A program made the position numbers and the translations under genes. Below, piece after piece: positions 23,276-30,178 of a stretch of 41,539 bases of DNA (the stretch's first letter is position 1; every line of letters begins with the position of its first letter). Source of the stretch: Oscillospiraceae bacterium (GTDB taxonomy: Bacteria; Bacillota; Clostridia; UBA1381; UBA9506); NCBI GenBank assembly GCA_015068905.1, contig SVJQ01000014.1, forward strand, positions 1 through 41,539, given 5' to 3'. The notes under the pieces are model-generated. The model saw only the letters and a program-made list of their open reading frames with translations, had not been told where the DNA came from and made no database searches.

Positions 23276-23320
23276 AAAAAAATAGCCTGCAGTTTTGGCA
23301 GCACACCAAATACAGCAGGG
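23276..23320 (-). terminator. Attenuator of the FMN riboswitch
   Basis: On the minus strand CCTGC (23315-23319) pairs with GCAGG (23286-23290). An inner stem TTTGG/CCAAA lies between them, and seven T residues (rows 23276-23282) follow. It sits between the aptamer and the ribU ribosome binding site, so riboflavin uptake is probably controlled by premature termination. Confidence 0.75.
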
Positions 23321-23345
23321 CAGAAAACGACAAAACAATATGTTT

Positions 23346-23476
23346 CTCTTCTTCCATCCAGACTCGCATTTGCTTACTGTCGGCTTTGGAATCACACCAA
23401 AATCAACCTTTCGGCTCGCGGGCTAAGAGCAAGCTCTATTACCGCCGGTCGGGATTTTCACCCTGCCCTGAAGATT
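23346..23476 (-). ncRNA. FMN riboswitch (RFN element)
   Basis: On the minus strand the aptamer shows all the conserved RFN blocks in order: CTTCAGGGCAGGGTGAAA, TCCCGACCGGCGGTAATAG, AGCCCGCGAGCC, the GGTGTGATTCC segment, AGCCGACAGT and AGTCTGGATGGAAGAAG. FMN binding shuts off expression in this class. It leads directly into the attenuator and ribU. Confidence 0.97.
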
Positions 23477-23497
23477 TAACTATATGTAACTATATAC

Positions 23498-23526
23498 AGT
23501 ATACGTCATCCGGCAGGAAAATGCAA
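23498..23526 (-). promoter_or_regulatory. Promoter of the riboswitch-ribU transcript
   Basis: On the minus strand TTGCAT (23521-23526) lies 17 bp from TATACT (23498-23503). The start point falls about 20 bases before the aptamer. Confidence 0.75.
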
Positions 23527-23536
23527 GTACTTTTGC

Positions 23537-23565
23537 TTGAATTTTCAGGAAATTTATGATATAAT
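23537..23565 (+). promoter_or_regulatory. Promoter of the stalk-domain protein
   Basis: TTGAAT (23537-23542) lies 17 bp from TATAAT (23560-23565), back-to-back with the riboswitch promoter. Confidence 0.7.
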
Positions 23566-23610
23566 ATATGAAATTATGCTCGTTTTTGATGCGGAAAGGA
23601 GTGTTTTGGT

Positions 23611-25110
23611 ATGAAAAAATTGATCAGTCTCTTAATTACCTCCTTGTTGCTTGTAACCTGCACAGGGGTATTTGCCGAAGACGAAATGTATGTATATACA
23701 CCCAAGCACATTACTGTTACTTATAACGGTGACCCCATAATTTTCCCGGATGCACACCCCATTATGCAAAACAGCAGAACCCTTGTGCCCATCCGTGCGA
23801 TTATGGAGCGTGCAAATCTGAACGTAGACTACAGCAGCGAAACAAAGACCATTACTGCCACGCAGGGCGCTCTTTCGATTACCATGACTATAGACAACCC
23901 TGAAGCGACCATTACCAAGGGTGAAAACAGTCGCACTGTCACAATGGATGTAGCACCGGCGATCATAAACGGCCGCACCTATGTACCTGTTCGCTTCGTC
24001 AGCGAGTGTTTAGACATTAACGTAAACTGGAACGCTCTTGCAAATGAGGTTGTTTTAATTGACCCGGCTGAATGGAAACGAGAAATTGAAACAAGGGCAA
24101 AAATGCTCAATGTGTTACTTGATATGCCTTTTGCAAGTGATACGGCATACGCCGGTAACTTCAGCGGTCTTATGCAGCTTGGTTATATTTTCAAAAACCT
24201 GCCGGCAGAAACGGGTCTGGCGCCCAAAACCACAGCCTGCCTTGATTATAATCTGACGGGTACAAACGTGTATGACGGAAACATTTTTACCGCCTATGCT
24301 GTTTTAGATATTGATTTATCTGCATTAAAAACCTTATCTGCCGCAAAAGGTGAAGCAGACATTTTCACCTTTGACGAAATAGCAACAAAGCACAAGATTG
24401 ACCTTGATATGTTGATGGATGAAGAGTGGAATCTTTATATAAAAAGTAACGGTCTACTCTCTCTTATGGAAAAAACCGGACAAGAGGCTTATGCAAAAGC
24501 CATCGGCAGCCGCTATATTAAAATTTCGCTGAATGATATGATAGAAGGCGAGTTGCCGGATATGTCTGCCTGCAAAACCTATTGGGATGTGTTTGCCGCA
24601 AGTGTTCGGGCAGACAATATGCTCTACACCCAGAGTGCAGCTTTGCTGGATGATATGGTTGACACCTATATTGACCGATTCAGCAACGATTCTTTAAAGA
24701 TTACCGAGCGCTATAACGGTACGCATTTCTGGAGTATGAACGTGAGTCAGCAGGATATGACAGATTTCAAATTGGATATGGCACGCTTGACCGCCATCAG
24801 CTCCGGAGAGCCGGTAGACGAAGGCGCTTTAGCTGAGCAAAAGAAAGAATTAGACAGTGCAAAGGTTAAAAACGTCATTACTGTTTTGATGGAAAACGAT
24901 GTACCTGCCAAGGTTGAATTTACCGATTTTTACGAAACCGGTGATGAACCTATAGCCCCGACCGTATCCACCGGCAAGATGCCGACCGTTCAGAAAACCA
25001 ACAAGTTAAACTTCGGTGCATCCATTCGAAAATTTAACAGCTACAAAGATAAAAAGACTGAAGTTCCTAAAGATGTAATTACCTTAGATGAATTAAAGCA
25101 AATACAGTAA
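23611..25110 (+). CDS. Exported protein with copper-amine-oxidase-like stalk domain
   Basis: A 499-residue secreted protein. A signal peptide covers 1-22 (MKKLISLLITSLLLVTC with cleavage near VFAED). Residues 33-151 form a copper-amine-oxidase N-terminal-like domain with its two hallmark turns, SRTLVPIRAIMERANL and GRTYVPVRFVSECLDI. This domain is a common non-catalytic module in exported clostridial proteins. Residues 152-499 match nothing I recognise; they are mixed alpha/beta, acidic, with one Cys, and end in a lysine-rich stretch. AAAGGAG lies 9 bases upstream. It converges on another protein with the same stalk domain. The role is probably at the cell surface or wall, with no defined activity. 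Confidence 0.8.
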   Translation: MKKLISLLITSLLLVTCTGVFAEDEMYVYTPKHITVTYNGDPIIFPDAHPIMQNSRTLVPIRAIMERANLNVDYSSETKTITATQGALSITMTIDNPEATITKGENSRTVTMDVAPAIINGRTYVPVRFVSECLDINVNWNALANEVVLIDPAEWKREIETRAKMLNVLLDMPFASDTAYAGNFSGLMQLGYIFKNLPAETGLAPKTTACLDYNLTGTNVYDGNIFTAYAVLDIDLSALKTLSAAKGEADIFTFDEIATKHKIDLDMLMDEEWNLYIKSNGLLSLMEKTGQEAYAKAIGSRYIKISLNDMIEGELPDMSACKTYWDVFAASVRADNMLYTQSAALLDDMVDTYIDRFSNDSLKITERYNGTHFWSMNVSQQDMTDFKLDMARLTAISSGEPVDEGALAEQKKELDSAKVKNVITVLMENDVPAKVEFTDFYETGDEPIAPTVSTGKMPTVQKTNKLNFGASIRKFNSYKDKKTEVPKDVITLDELKQIQ

Positions 25111-25115
25111 CAAAG

Positions 25116-25148
25116 AAAAAAGGTTGTGATTTTATCACAACCTTTTTT
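25116..25148. terminator. Bidirectional terminator
   Basis: A 15-bp perfect stem including its own A and T runs (25116-25130 with 25134-25148) lies between the two convergent stalk-domain genes. Confidence 0.9.
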
Positions 25149-25152
25149 CTGC

Positions 25153-26004
25153 TTATAAATAAAAATCGTGGTTAGCAATGGTAGTAAAATAGGTGCGGTT
25201 GTTAGGGATCCAGAAGCTTTCTGAGATAGTGGGATTTAAAAAGAACAAGCTATGCCCTGCATGATTCTCACCGGAAAGAGCACGTTTGGCAGCAATAATA
25301 CTGTCCCCCAACGGTTTTTGATAAATACTGCCATCCAGCACCGGGGAGAACTGAACACCGTGGTTTCGGTCAAATATTACGCCATAAATGGTGTTGGGAT
25401 AGTCCTTGCTTTTGACACGGTTTAAAACCACGTTACCCACCGCAATTTTCCCCTTCATAGGCTCACCCTGACTTTCTGCGTGAATAATTTTAGACAGCCA
25501 GTAAATCTCATCGTCGGTGTAACTGCGATGAGCCACCATAGACGGCGGCACGACTACTCCATCCTTTTCAATATCAACCGTATAGGTTTCATAAACCCAG
25601 TTGACCTGACAGCCAAGCTCTTCTGACACAAAACGCACAGGCACATAGATGCGGCTATTCACAAGCTGAACACCGTTCGGAATAGAAACATATTGCCCGT
25701 TTACATATCCGCTGTTTTTCCCCTTAGGCAGGCGAATGGTTTTGCCGCTGTATTCAATAACTGCTTCGTTTTTAGCGCTGTTCCACTCAACGCTGTCAGC
25801 CCCCAGCGCCTCACTGACGAACCGGATGGGTACAAAGGTTGTACCCCGATACAAAAACGGCTCTGAATCCGTTTTAATGAGGGTATTATTGACTGCTAAT
25901 GTAATGGGTGTGTCAAAGTTTATGTCAATCGTTGCGGAAGTTTCAGCCGGTGTGATTGCCAGCAAAAGAAATGACATGATAAGCAAAATCCACCGTTTTT
26001 TCAT
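25153..26004 (-). CDS. Cell-wall hydrolase (SleB/CwlJ type) with stalk domain
   Basis: A 283-residue exported protein. The signal peptide covers about 1-24. A copper-amine-oxidase-like stalk domain spans 32-146 (TTFVPIRFVSEALGA and SRIYVPVRFVSEELG). A Hydrolase_2 domain follows at about 162-283 with IHAESQGEP containing the likely catalytic Glu177. IAVGNVVLNRV and the ending NHDFYL are typical of CwlJ/SleB enzymes that cut spore cortex or peptidoglycan. ATG at 26004 follows GGAGG by 9 bases; an earlier in-frame ATG has no site. With spoIIR nearby, a spore-cortex or envelope role is likely, but growth-phase wall turnover is also possible. Confidence 0.9.
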   Translation of the reverse strand: MKKRWILLIMSFLLLAITPAETSATIDINFDTPITLAVNNTLIKTDSEPFLYRGTTFVPIRFVSEALGADSVEWNSAKNEAVIEYSGKTIRLPKGKNSGYVNGQYVSIPNGVQLVNSRIYVPVRFVSEELGCQVNWVYETYTVDIEKDGVVVPPSMVAHRSYTDDEIYWLSKIIHAESQGEPMKGKIAVGNVVLNRVKSKDYPNTIYGVIFDRNHGVQFSPVLDGSIYQKPLGDSIIAAKRALSGENHAGHSLFFLNPTISESFWIPNNRTYFTTIANHDFYL

Positions 26005-26057
26005 ACATCCGTTCCTCCTTTTCATCGGACTTATATCCAAACGAATATCCACGCCAC

Positions 26058-26087
26058 AGTATAACACAAAAAAACCATGGATTACAA
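26058..26087 (-). promoter_or_regulatory. Promoter of the cell-wall hydrolase, inside the argB terminator
   Basis: On the minus strand TTGTAA (26082-26087) lies 18 bp from TATACT (26058-26063). It overlaps the argB terminator hairpin, so the terminator loop and T tract double as promoter DNA. Confidence 0.5.
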
Positions 26088-26102
26088 GCGTAAATCCATG
26101 GT
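26064..26102 (-). terminator. Terminator of argC-argB
   Basis: A 10-bp perfect stem (26074-26083 with 26093-26102) is followed on the minus strand by seven T residues. Confidence 0.88.
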
Positions 26103-26133
26103 AATTATGTAAACTTAATTTGAATAAACCGTT

Positions 26134-27003
26134 TTATATTTCTTTGGTGAACATAGAACCGATACCGTCATCAGTAAAGATTTCAAGCAGAATGGAATGC
26201 AGAATTCTGCCGTCGATGATATGCACACGTTTAACACCTTCGTCCACCGCTTCAAGACAGCCACGGACTTTCGGAATCATACCACCGCTGATGGTGCCGT
26301 CTTCAATCAATTCATTTGCCTTTTCAGGTGTCATAGCATGAACGATGTTACCCTCTTTATCTTTTACCCCTTCAACATCGGTTAAGAACATAAGCTTTTC
26401 AGCTTCTACCGCCGAGGCAATAGCCCCGGCTACAGTATCAGCATTGATGTTATAGCTCTGACCGGCTTTATCCATACCAATAGGTGCAATAACAGGGATA
26501 AACTCGTCATTTGTCAGCTTGGTTAACAGTTCGGTATTGACTTTGACGATTTTGCCCACAAAACCTAAATCAACAGGGTTACCGTCCCCATCAACATCCA
26601 AAGGCTCGCACTCAATGAGGCCGCCGTCAATACCGCAAATACCTACAGCCTTGCCACCGAACTGATTTAAAAGCGATACAATCTCTTTGTTGGTTTTACC
26701 CACCAAAACCATCTGTGCAATTTGCATGGTCTGGCTATCAGTCACACGAAGGCCACCTATAAATTTGCTCTCAACATTATAGGTTTTAAGTGCCGCTGAA
26801 ATATCCGGTCCGCCGCCGTGAACCACAACGGGATGCATACCGATATATTTTAAGAGGGTGACATCCTCCATAACGGTATGCTTTAAATCGTCATTAATCA
26901 TAGCGTTGCCGCCATATTTGATGACAACTGTTTTATTGTAAAATTTTTGTATATAAGGCAGAGCCTCAATCAATATGCCTGCCTTTTTAATCAGTTCCTG
27001 CAT
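26134..27003 (-). CDS. argB: Acetylglutamate kinase
   Basis: A 289-residue amino-acid kinase that phosphorylates N-acetylglutamate, step two of arginine synthesis. Visible marks are [10 protein letters not shown] at the N-terminal phosphate site and [13 protein letters not shown] for substrate binding. [20 protein letters not shown] and LTDVEGV carry the nucleotide-binding residues. Length is normal. An arginine-sensitive N-terminal helix seems present (first 25 residues), suggesting feedback inhibition. AGGAGG precedes the ATG. It follows argC by 18 bases. argJ, argD and argF are not in the window. Confidence 0.97.
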   Translation of the reverse strand: MQELIKKAGILIEALPYIQKFYNKTVVIKYGGNAMINDDLKHTVMEDVTLLKYIGMHPVVVHGGGPDISAALKTYNVESKFIGGLRVTDSQTMQIAQMVLVGKTNKEIVSLLNQFGGKAVGICGIDGGLIECEPLDVDGDGNPVDLGFVGKIVKVNTELLTKLTNDEFIPVIAPIGMDKAGQSYNINADTVAGAIASAVEAEKLMFLTDVEGVKDKEGNIVHAMTPEKANELIEDGTISGGMIPKVRGCLEAVDEGVKRVHIIDGRILHSILLEIFTDDGIGSMFTKEI

Positions 27004-27021
27004 TTGTCTTCCTCCTGCTTT

Positions 27022-28059
27022 TTACAGATAAAATCCCGGTGCGGTGAGGCCCTGTGTTTCAGGGAAGCCGCATAAAAGATTCATATTCTGAACTGCCTGA
27101 CCTGCCGCACCTTTGACTAAGTTATCAATGGTGCTGGTAATAATAACACGACCTAAGCGTTCATCTACACAAACACCGATATCCACAAAGTTAGAGCCTG
27201 CAACATGGTTGCTTTCAGGGATACCCTCGTCATAAATGCGGATAAAGGGCTCGTTATCATAGCATTCATGATAGTAGCTGAGCAGTTCTTCTTTGGTTTT
27301 CATTTCTTTCAAATCTGCATAAATGGTTGCATAAATACCACGCTTCATAGGCACCAGATGAGGCGTGAAGGAAAGCTTGATATCTTCACCGGCAACTAAG
27401 GAAAGCTCTTGCTCAATCTCAGAAGTGTGACGGTGGGTTGCAATCTTATACGCCTTCATATTCTCTGTGCATTCGCAGAAATGAATGTCAACAGAAAGGC
27501 CGCGCCCTGCACCGGAAACGCCGGATTTTGCATCAATAATGATATGCTTTGTATCAATAGCACCATACTTTAACAAGGGTGCTAAGCCCAAGATAGAACA
27601 AGTGGTATAGCAACCGGGGTTACCAACCAGCGTTGTCTTTTTAATATCTTCTCTGTGGAGTTCAGGCAAGCCGTAAACAGACACATCTAACAGTTCCGGT
27701 GAAGAATGGGGCTGCTTGTACCACTCTTCATACAGTTCTTTATCGTTATAACGATAGTCGCCGGACAGGTCAATGACCTTAAGACCCAGCTCATACAGCT
27801 TGGGAATAACCTCCTTTGATGCACCGTGAGGCAGAGCGGTAAAGACCAGATCGCAGTTTTCTGCCACCTTTTCAGGAACCGGTGCAGATAAAACTGTGTC
27901 ACACACACCCTTTAAAGCAGGATATACATCAGACATCTTCTGCCCTTCATAGCTTTTAGAGGTCAGCATTGTCAGTTCAACGCCGCCGTGACCTTTCAAA
28001 AGGCGTACCAGCTCGCTGCCTGCATAACCGGTAGCACCTAAAATTCCAACCCGAATCAT
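27022..28059 (-). CDS. argC: N-acetyl-gamma-glutamyl-phosphate reductase
   Basis: A 345-residue NADPH-dependent reductase, step three of arginine synthesis. The Rossmann motif GILGATGYAGSELVRLL is at 5-21. The catalytic Cys150 sits in GNPGCYTT. The substrate and cofactor loops FTALPHGAS and SGVSGAGR are both present, with HRHTSEIEQEL later. Length is normal. AAAGGAAG lies upstream of the ATG. It is first of the argC-argB operon with a clear promoter. No ARG box is obvious by eye near the promoter. Confidence 0.97.
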   Translation of the reverse strand: MIRVGILGATGYAGSELVRLLKGHGGVELTMLTSKSYEGQKMSDVYPALKGVCDTVLSAPVPEKVAENCDLVFTALPHGASKEVIPKLYELGLKVIDLSGDYRYNDKELYEEWYKQPHSSPELLDVSVYGLPELHREDIKKTTLVGNPGCYTTCSILGLAPLLKYGAIDTKHIIIDAKSGVSGAGRGLSVDIHFCECTENMKAYKIATHRHTSEIEQELSLVAGEDIKLSFTPHLVPMKRGIYATIYADLKEMKTKEELLSYYHECYDNEPFIRIYDEGIPESNHVAGSNFVDIGVCVDERLGRVIITSTIDNLVKGAAGQAVQNMNLLCGFPETQGLTAPGFYL

Positions 28060-28095
28060 TAAAATCTTCCTTTCTCATTAGAACCATTTTGTATT

Positions 28096-28124
28096 ATTAT
28101 ACAACAGAGTGCATAAAAATGCAA
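28096..28124 (-). promoter_or_regulatory. argC promoter
   Basis: On the minus strand TTGCAT (28119-28124) lies 17 bp from TATAAT (28096-28101). Confidence 0.8.
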
Positions 28125-28196
28125 TAGTAAATTTGTTAAAATATTGGTGTTTAAACCATATTTTTTTGTCTATACTGTAAGCAGGAGTTGATAATT

Positions 28197-28787
28197 ATGA
28201 AAAACACCCTTGCTTTTTCTCTGCTTGCAGCATTGCTTCTCATCTTCACATGGGTATCCGCCTCTGAAGATATCAGCCGCGATTTATCTGATGGCATTGT
28301 CCGGCTGCATATTCTTGCAAACAGCGACACTGCCGAAGACCAAGCCTTAAAGCTAAAGGTCCGTGACAGGCTTTTAACAGAAGCAAAAAAATCCTCCAAG
28401 CCGTTAACGGATAGCGAAATCCAAAAAGTCTGCGAAGCAGAAATCAAAGAAAACGGCTATTCCTATACTGCCAAAATAGAGCGCGGTCGCTTTTACTTTC
28501 CTCAAAAAAACTACGAAAATCTGACCCTGCCTGCAGGAGACTATAACGCTGTCCGCATTGTCATTGGCGAAGGCAACGGGCAAAACTGGTGGTGCGTTAT
28601 GTACCCGCCTCTATGCTTTACAGAAAGTTCAACAGGCAGACTTGATGAAAAAGCGTTGGCATCACTCAAAAGCGCCGTCAGTCCCGAAAGCTTTTCTATG
28701 ATTTGCGAATCAGACACCATTGCCATCAAGCCATCCTTTAAACTGGTAGAGCTTTGGAATGAGCTGAAAGCTTCCTTTCATAAATAA
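28197..28787 (+). CDS. spoIIR: Stage II sporulation protein R
   Basis: A 196-residue exported signalling protein. An N-terminal signal (KNTLAFSLLAALLLIFTWV) leads to the SpoIIR domain with DGIVRLHILANSDTAEDQ, LKLKVRDRLLTEA and the late GQNWWCVMYPPLCF motif. In sporulating Firmicutes it is made in the forespore under sigma-F, crosses the inter-membrane space and triggers SpoIIGA to activate sigma-E in the mother cell. ATG at 28197 has GGAG 9 bases upstream. No vegetative promoter is evident just upstream, in keeping with sporulation control. Its stop lies one base from the stop of the convergent DUF3006 gene, with no terminator between. Confidence 0.95.
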   Translation: MKNTLAFSLLAALLLIFTWVSASEDISRDLSDGIVRLHILANSDTAEDQALKLKVRDRLLTEAKKSSKPLTDSEIQKVCEAEIKENGYSYTAKIERGRFYFPQKNYENLTLPAGDYNAVRIVIGEGNGQNWWCVMYPPLCFTESSTGRLDEKALASLKSAVSPESFSMICESDTIAIKPSFKLVELWNELKASFHK

Positions 28788-28788
28788 C

Positions 28789-28986
28789 TTAATCCTGAAA
28801 CAATTCTTCCACTAAACGGCGTACATTGTCACGCCGTTTTTCTGTTTCTTCCTTATTAATTTTAATCTCAATACAATCCCCTTCCCGCGCTTCGGGAATC
28901 AGGTCACAGGGCACTGCAAATAAATCCTCTGTTTCATCTTCTAAAAAAATCATACCGCTCTCAATTTTATCAACTATATACAGCAT
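28789..28986 (-). CDS. DUF3006 domain protein
   Basis: A 65-residue soluble protein of the DUF3006 family. The first half is a small beta-rich fold (YIVDKIESGMIFLEDE, then GDCIEIKI) and the second is a basic helix (KEETEKRRDNVRRLVEELF). The function of the family is unknown; in Firmicutes it often follows a ComEC-like metallo-beta-lactamase gene, as here. Its start lies inside the end of that gene (17-base overlap), so the two are translationally coupled. AGGAGGAAGAG inside the upstream gene is the ribosome binding site. Confidence 0.85.
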   Translation of the reverse strand: MLYIVDKIESGMIFLEDETEDLFAVPCDLIPEAREGDCIEIKINKEETEKRRDNVRRLVEELFQD

Positions 28987-29860
28987 ACTCTTCCTCCTCC
29001 GTTATAATCTCAAGCTCTGCTCCATCCGATACAAACATGACCGTGCCGTGCAGGTCCGTTCTGTAAATGGTGGCGCCATACTCATCTAAACGTTTGACAA
29101 TTTTATCGTGCGGATGCCCGTACTCATTATTGCCGTCACAGGAAATCACACCATAGGTGGGCGCAACCGCTTCTAAAAACTTTTTGTGTGAGGATGTAGA
29201 CGACCCGTGATGACCAACCTTTAAAACATCTGCTTGCAGGTTTTGGCCGCTTGCAAGCATTTCTTTTTCCGAAACTTTTTCAGCATCACCCGTCAGCAAA
29301 AAGCTATGCTCGCCATAGGTGATATGCAACACTGCCGAATAGTCATTCATTTCCTCATATCCGTCTGATACCGGTGCTACTACATCCACCGTCACCGCAG
29401 GGTCTGCCTGAATGGTAACCCCTGCCTTTGCCGTGTGAATCTTTAACCCCTTAGCCTGAGTTGCCAAAAGTAATTTCTCATAGGTTTTAGAGGTGTGCAC
29501 AGCACGGGGCATATAAATCTCCCCTACCGCAAAGCTTGAAAGAACCTGAACCATACCGCCAATGTGGTCAGAATGGGGATGGGTGCAAATAACATAATCA
29601 ATCTTTTCGCACCCTCGGCTTGACAGGTAAGAAACAACCGCTTGAGCCGCTTCTGCCTCACCGGCATCAATCAAAGCTGTTTTGCCGCCGGGAAATTCAA
29701 TAAAAGCGCTGTCGCCCTGCCCTACGTCAATAAAGGATACCACAAGCTTGCCATCAGTTGATATCGCAGAATCCACTTGGGAAGGCATATCCAGTAAAAG
29801 CTGACAGCCAGTCAACATACATAATACTAAAATAAGTAATATACTAAATATTTTTTTCAT
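28970..29860 (-). CDS. ComEC/Rec2-like metallo-beta-lactamase lipoprotein
   Basis: A 296-residue surface lipoprotein. The signal peptide ends in lipobox LTGC (lipid Cys19). The MBL domain resembles the C-terminal domain of the DNA-uptake protein ComEC: VSFIDVGQGDSAFIEF (41-56), ALIDAG, and the metal motif HPHSDH at 94-99. Later segments are LLTGDAEKVSE and VLKVGHHGSSTSS. There are no channel membrane segments, so this is the free-standing exported form. A nuclease or phosphodiesterase-type activity is plausible. ATG at 29860 follows GGAGG by 5 bases. It is coupled to the DUF3006 gene and diverges from rpoB. Confidence 0.9.
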   Translation of the reverse strand: MKKIFSILLILVLCMLTGCQLLLDMPSQVDSAISTDGKLVVSFIDVGQGDSAFIEFPGGKTALIDAGEAEAAQAVVSYLSSRGCEKIDYVICTHPHSDHIGGMVQVLSSFAVGEIYMPRAVHTSKTYEKLLLATQAKGLKIHTAKAGVTIQADPAVTVDVVAPVSDGYEEMNDYSAVLHITYGEHSFLLTGDAEKVSEKEMLASGQNLQADVLKVGHHGSSTSSHKKFLEAVAPTYGVISCDGNNEYGHPHDKIVKRLDEYGATIYRTDLHGTVMFVSDGAELEIITEEEEYAVYS

Positions 29861-30012
29861 ACAAACCTCCAAGGTTTTCTCTTCCTTTTTAATTGTAACA
29901 CATTATCAGTGTAAAATAAAGGACAAAAATCAAGTTTTTCTTCATTATTATAATAAAAGATGCCAAATCTTATAGAAATTAAAAAAATTTATAATTTTTT
30001 TCAAATAAATAC

Positions 30013-30041
30013 TTGACATCTTTACTTGACTATGATAGTAT
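30013..30041 (+). promoter_or_regulatory. rpoB promoter
   Basis: TTGACA (30013-30018) lies 17 bp from TAGTAT (30036-30041). A second TTGACT lies inside the spacer. The leader is about 130 bases. Bases 29861-30012 hold only AT-rich DNA and the upstream region of the divergent lipoprotein gene. Confidence 0.7.
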
Positions 30042-30088
30042 TATAAATTGCATTATAAGTCAAAATTAGGGTTATTGTGCGTACCGAT

Positions 30089-30126
30089 TGGCAGAAATCC
30101 CCTGTCATTTCTTCGGTTTTCTGCCA
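30089..30126 (+). promoter_or_regulatory. rpoB leader hairpin
   Basis: TGGCAGAAA (30089-30097) pairs perfectly with TTTCTGCCA (30118-30126) around a 20-base loop, about 50 bases before the rpoB start. There is no T tract, so it is not a terminator. It may stabilise the mRNA or serve in autoregulation. Confidence 0.5.
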
Positions 30127-30178
30127 TATACAGACAGTACATAATGCTTCGAAAAATATAAATGAGGTGATCTAGGTA

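Noticed and set aside
23611-25110. A true copper amine oxidase
   Set aside because: Only the short N-terminal-like stalk domain is present; no catalytic quinone motif or copper histidines of the oxidase are seen.
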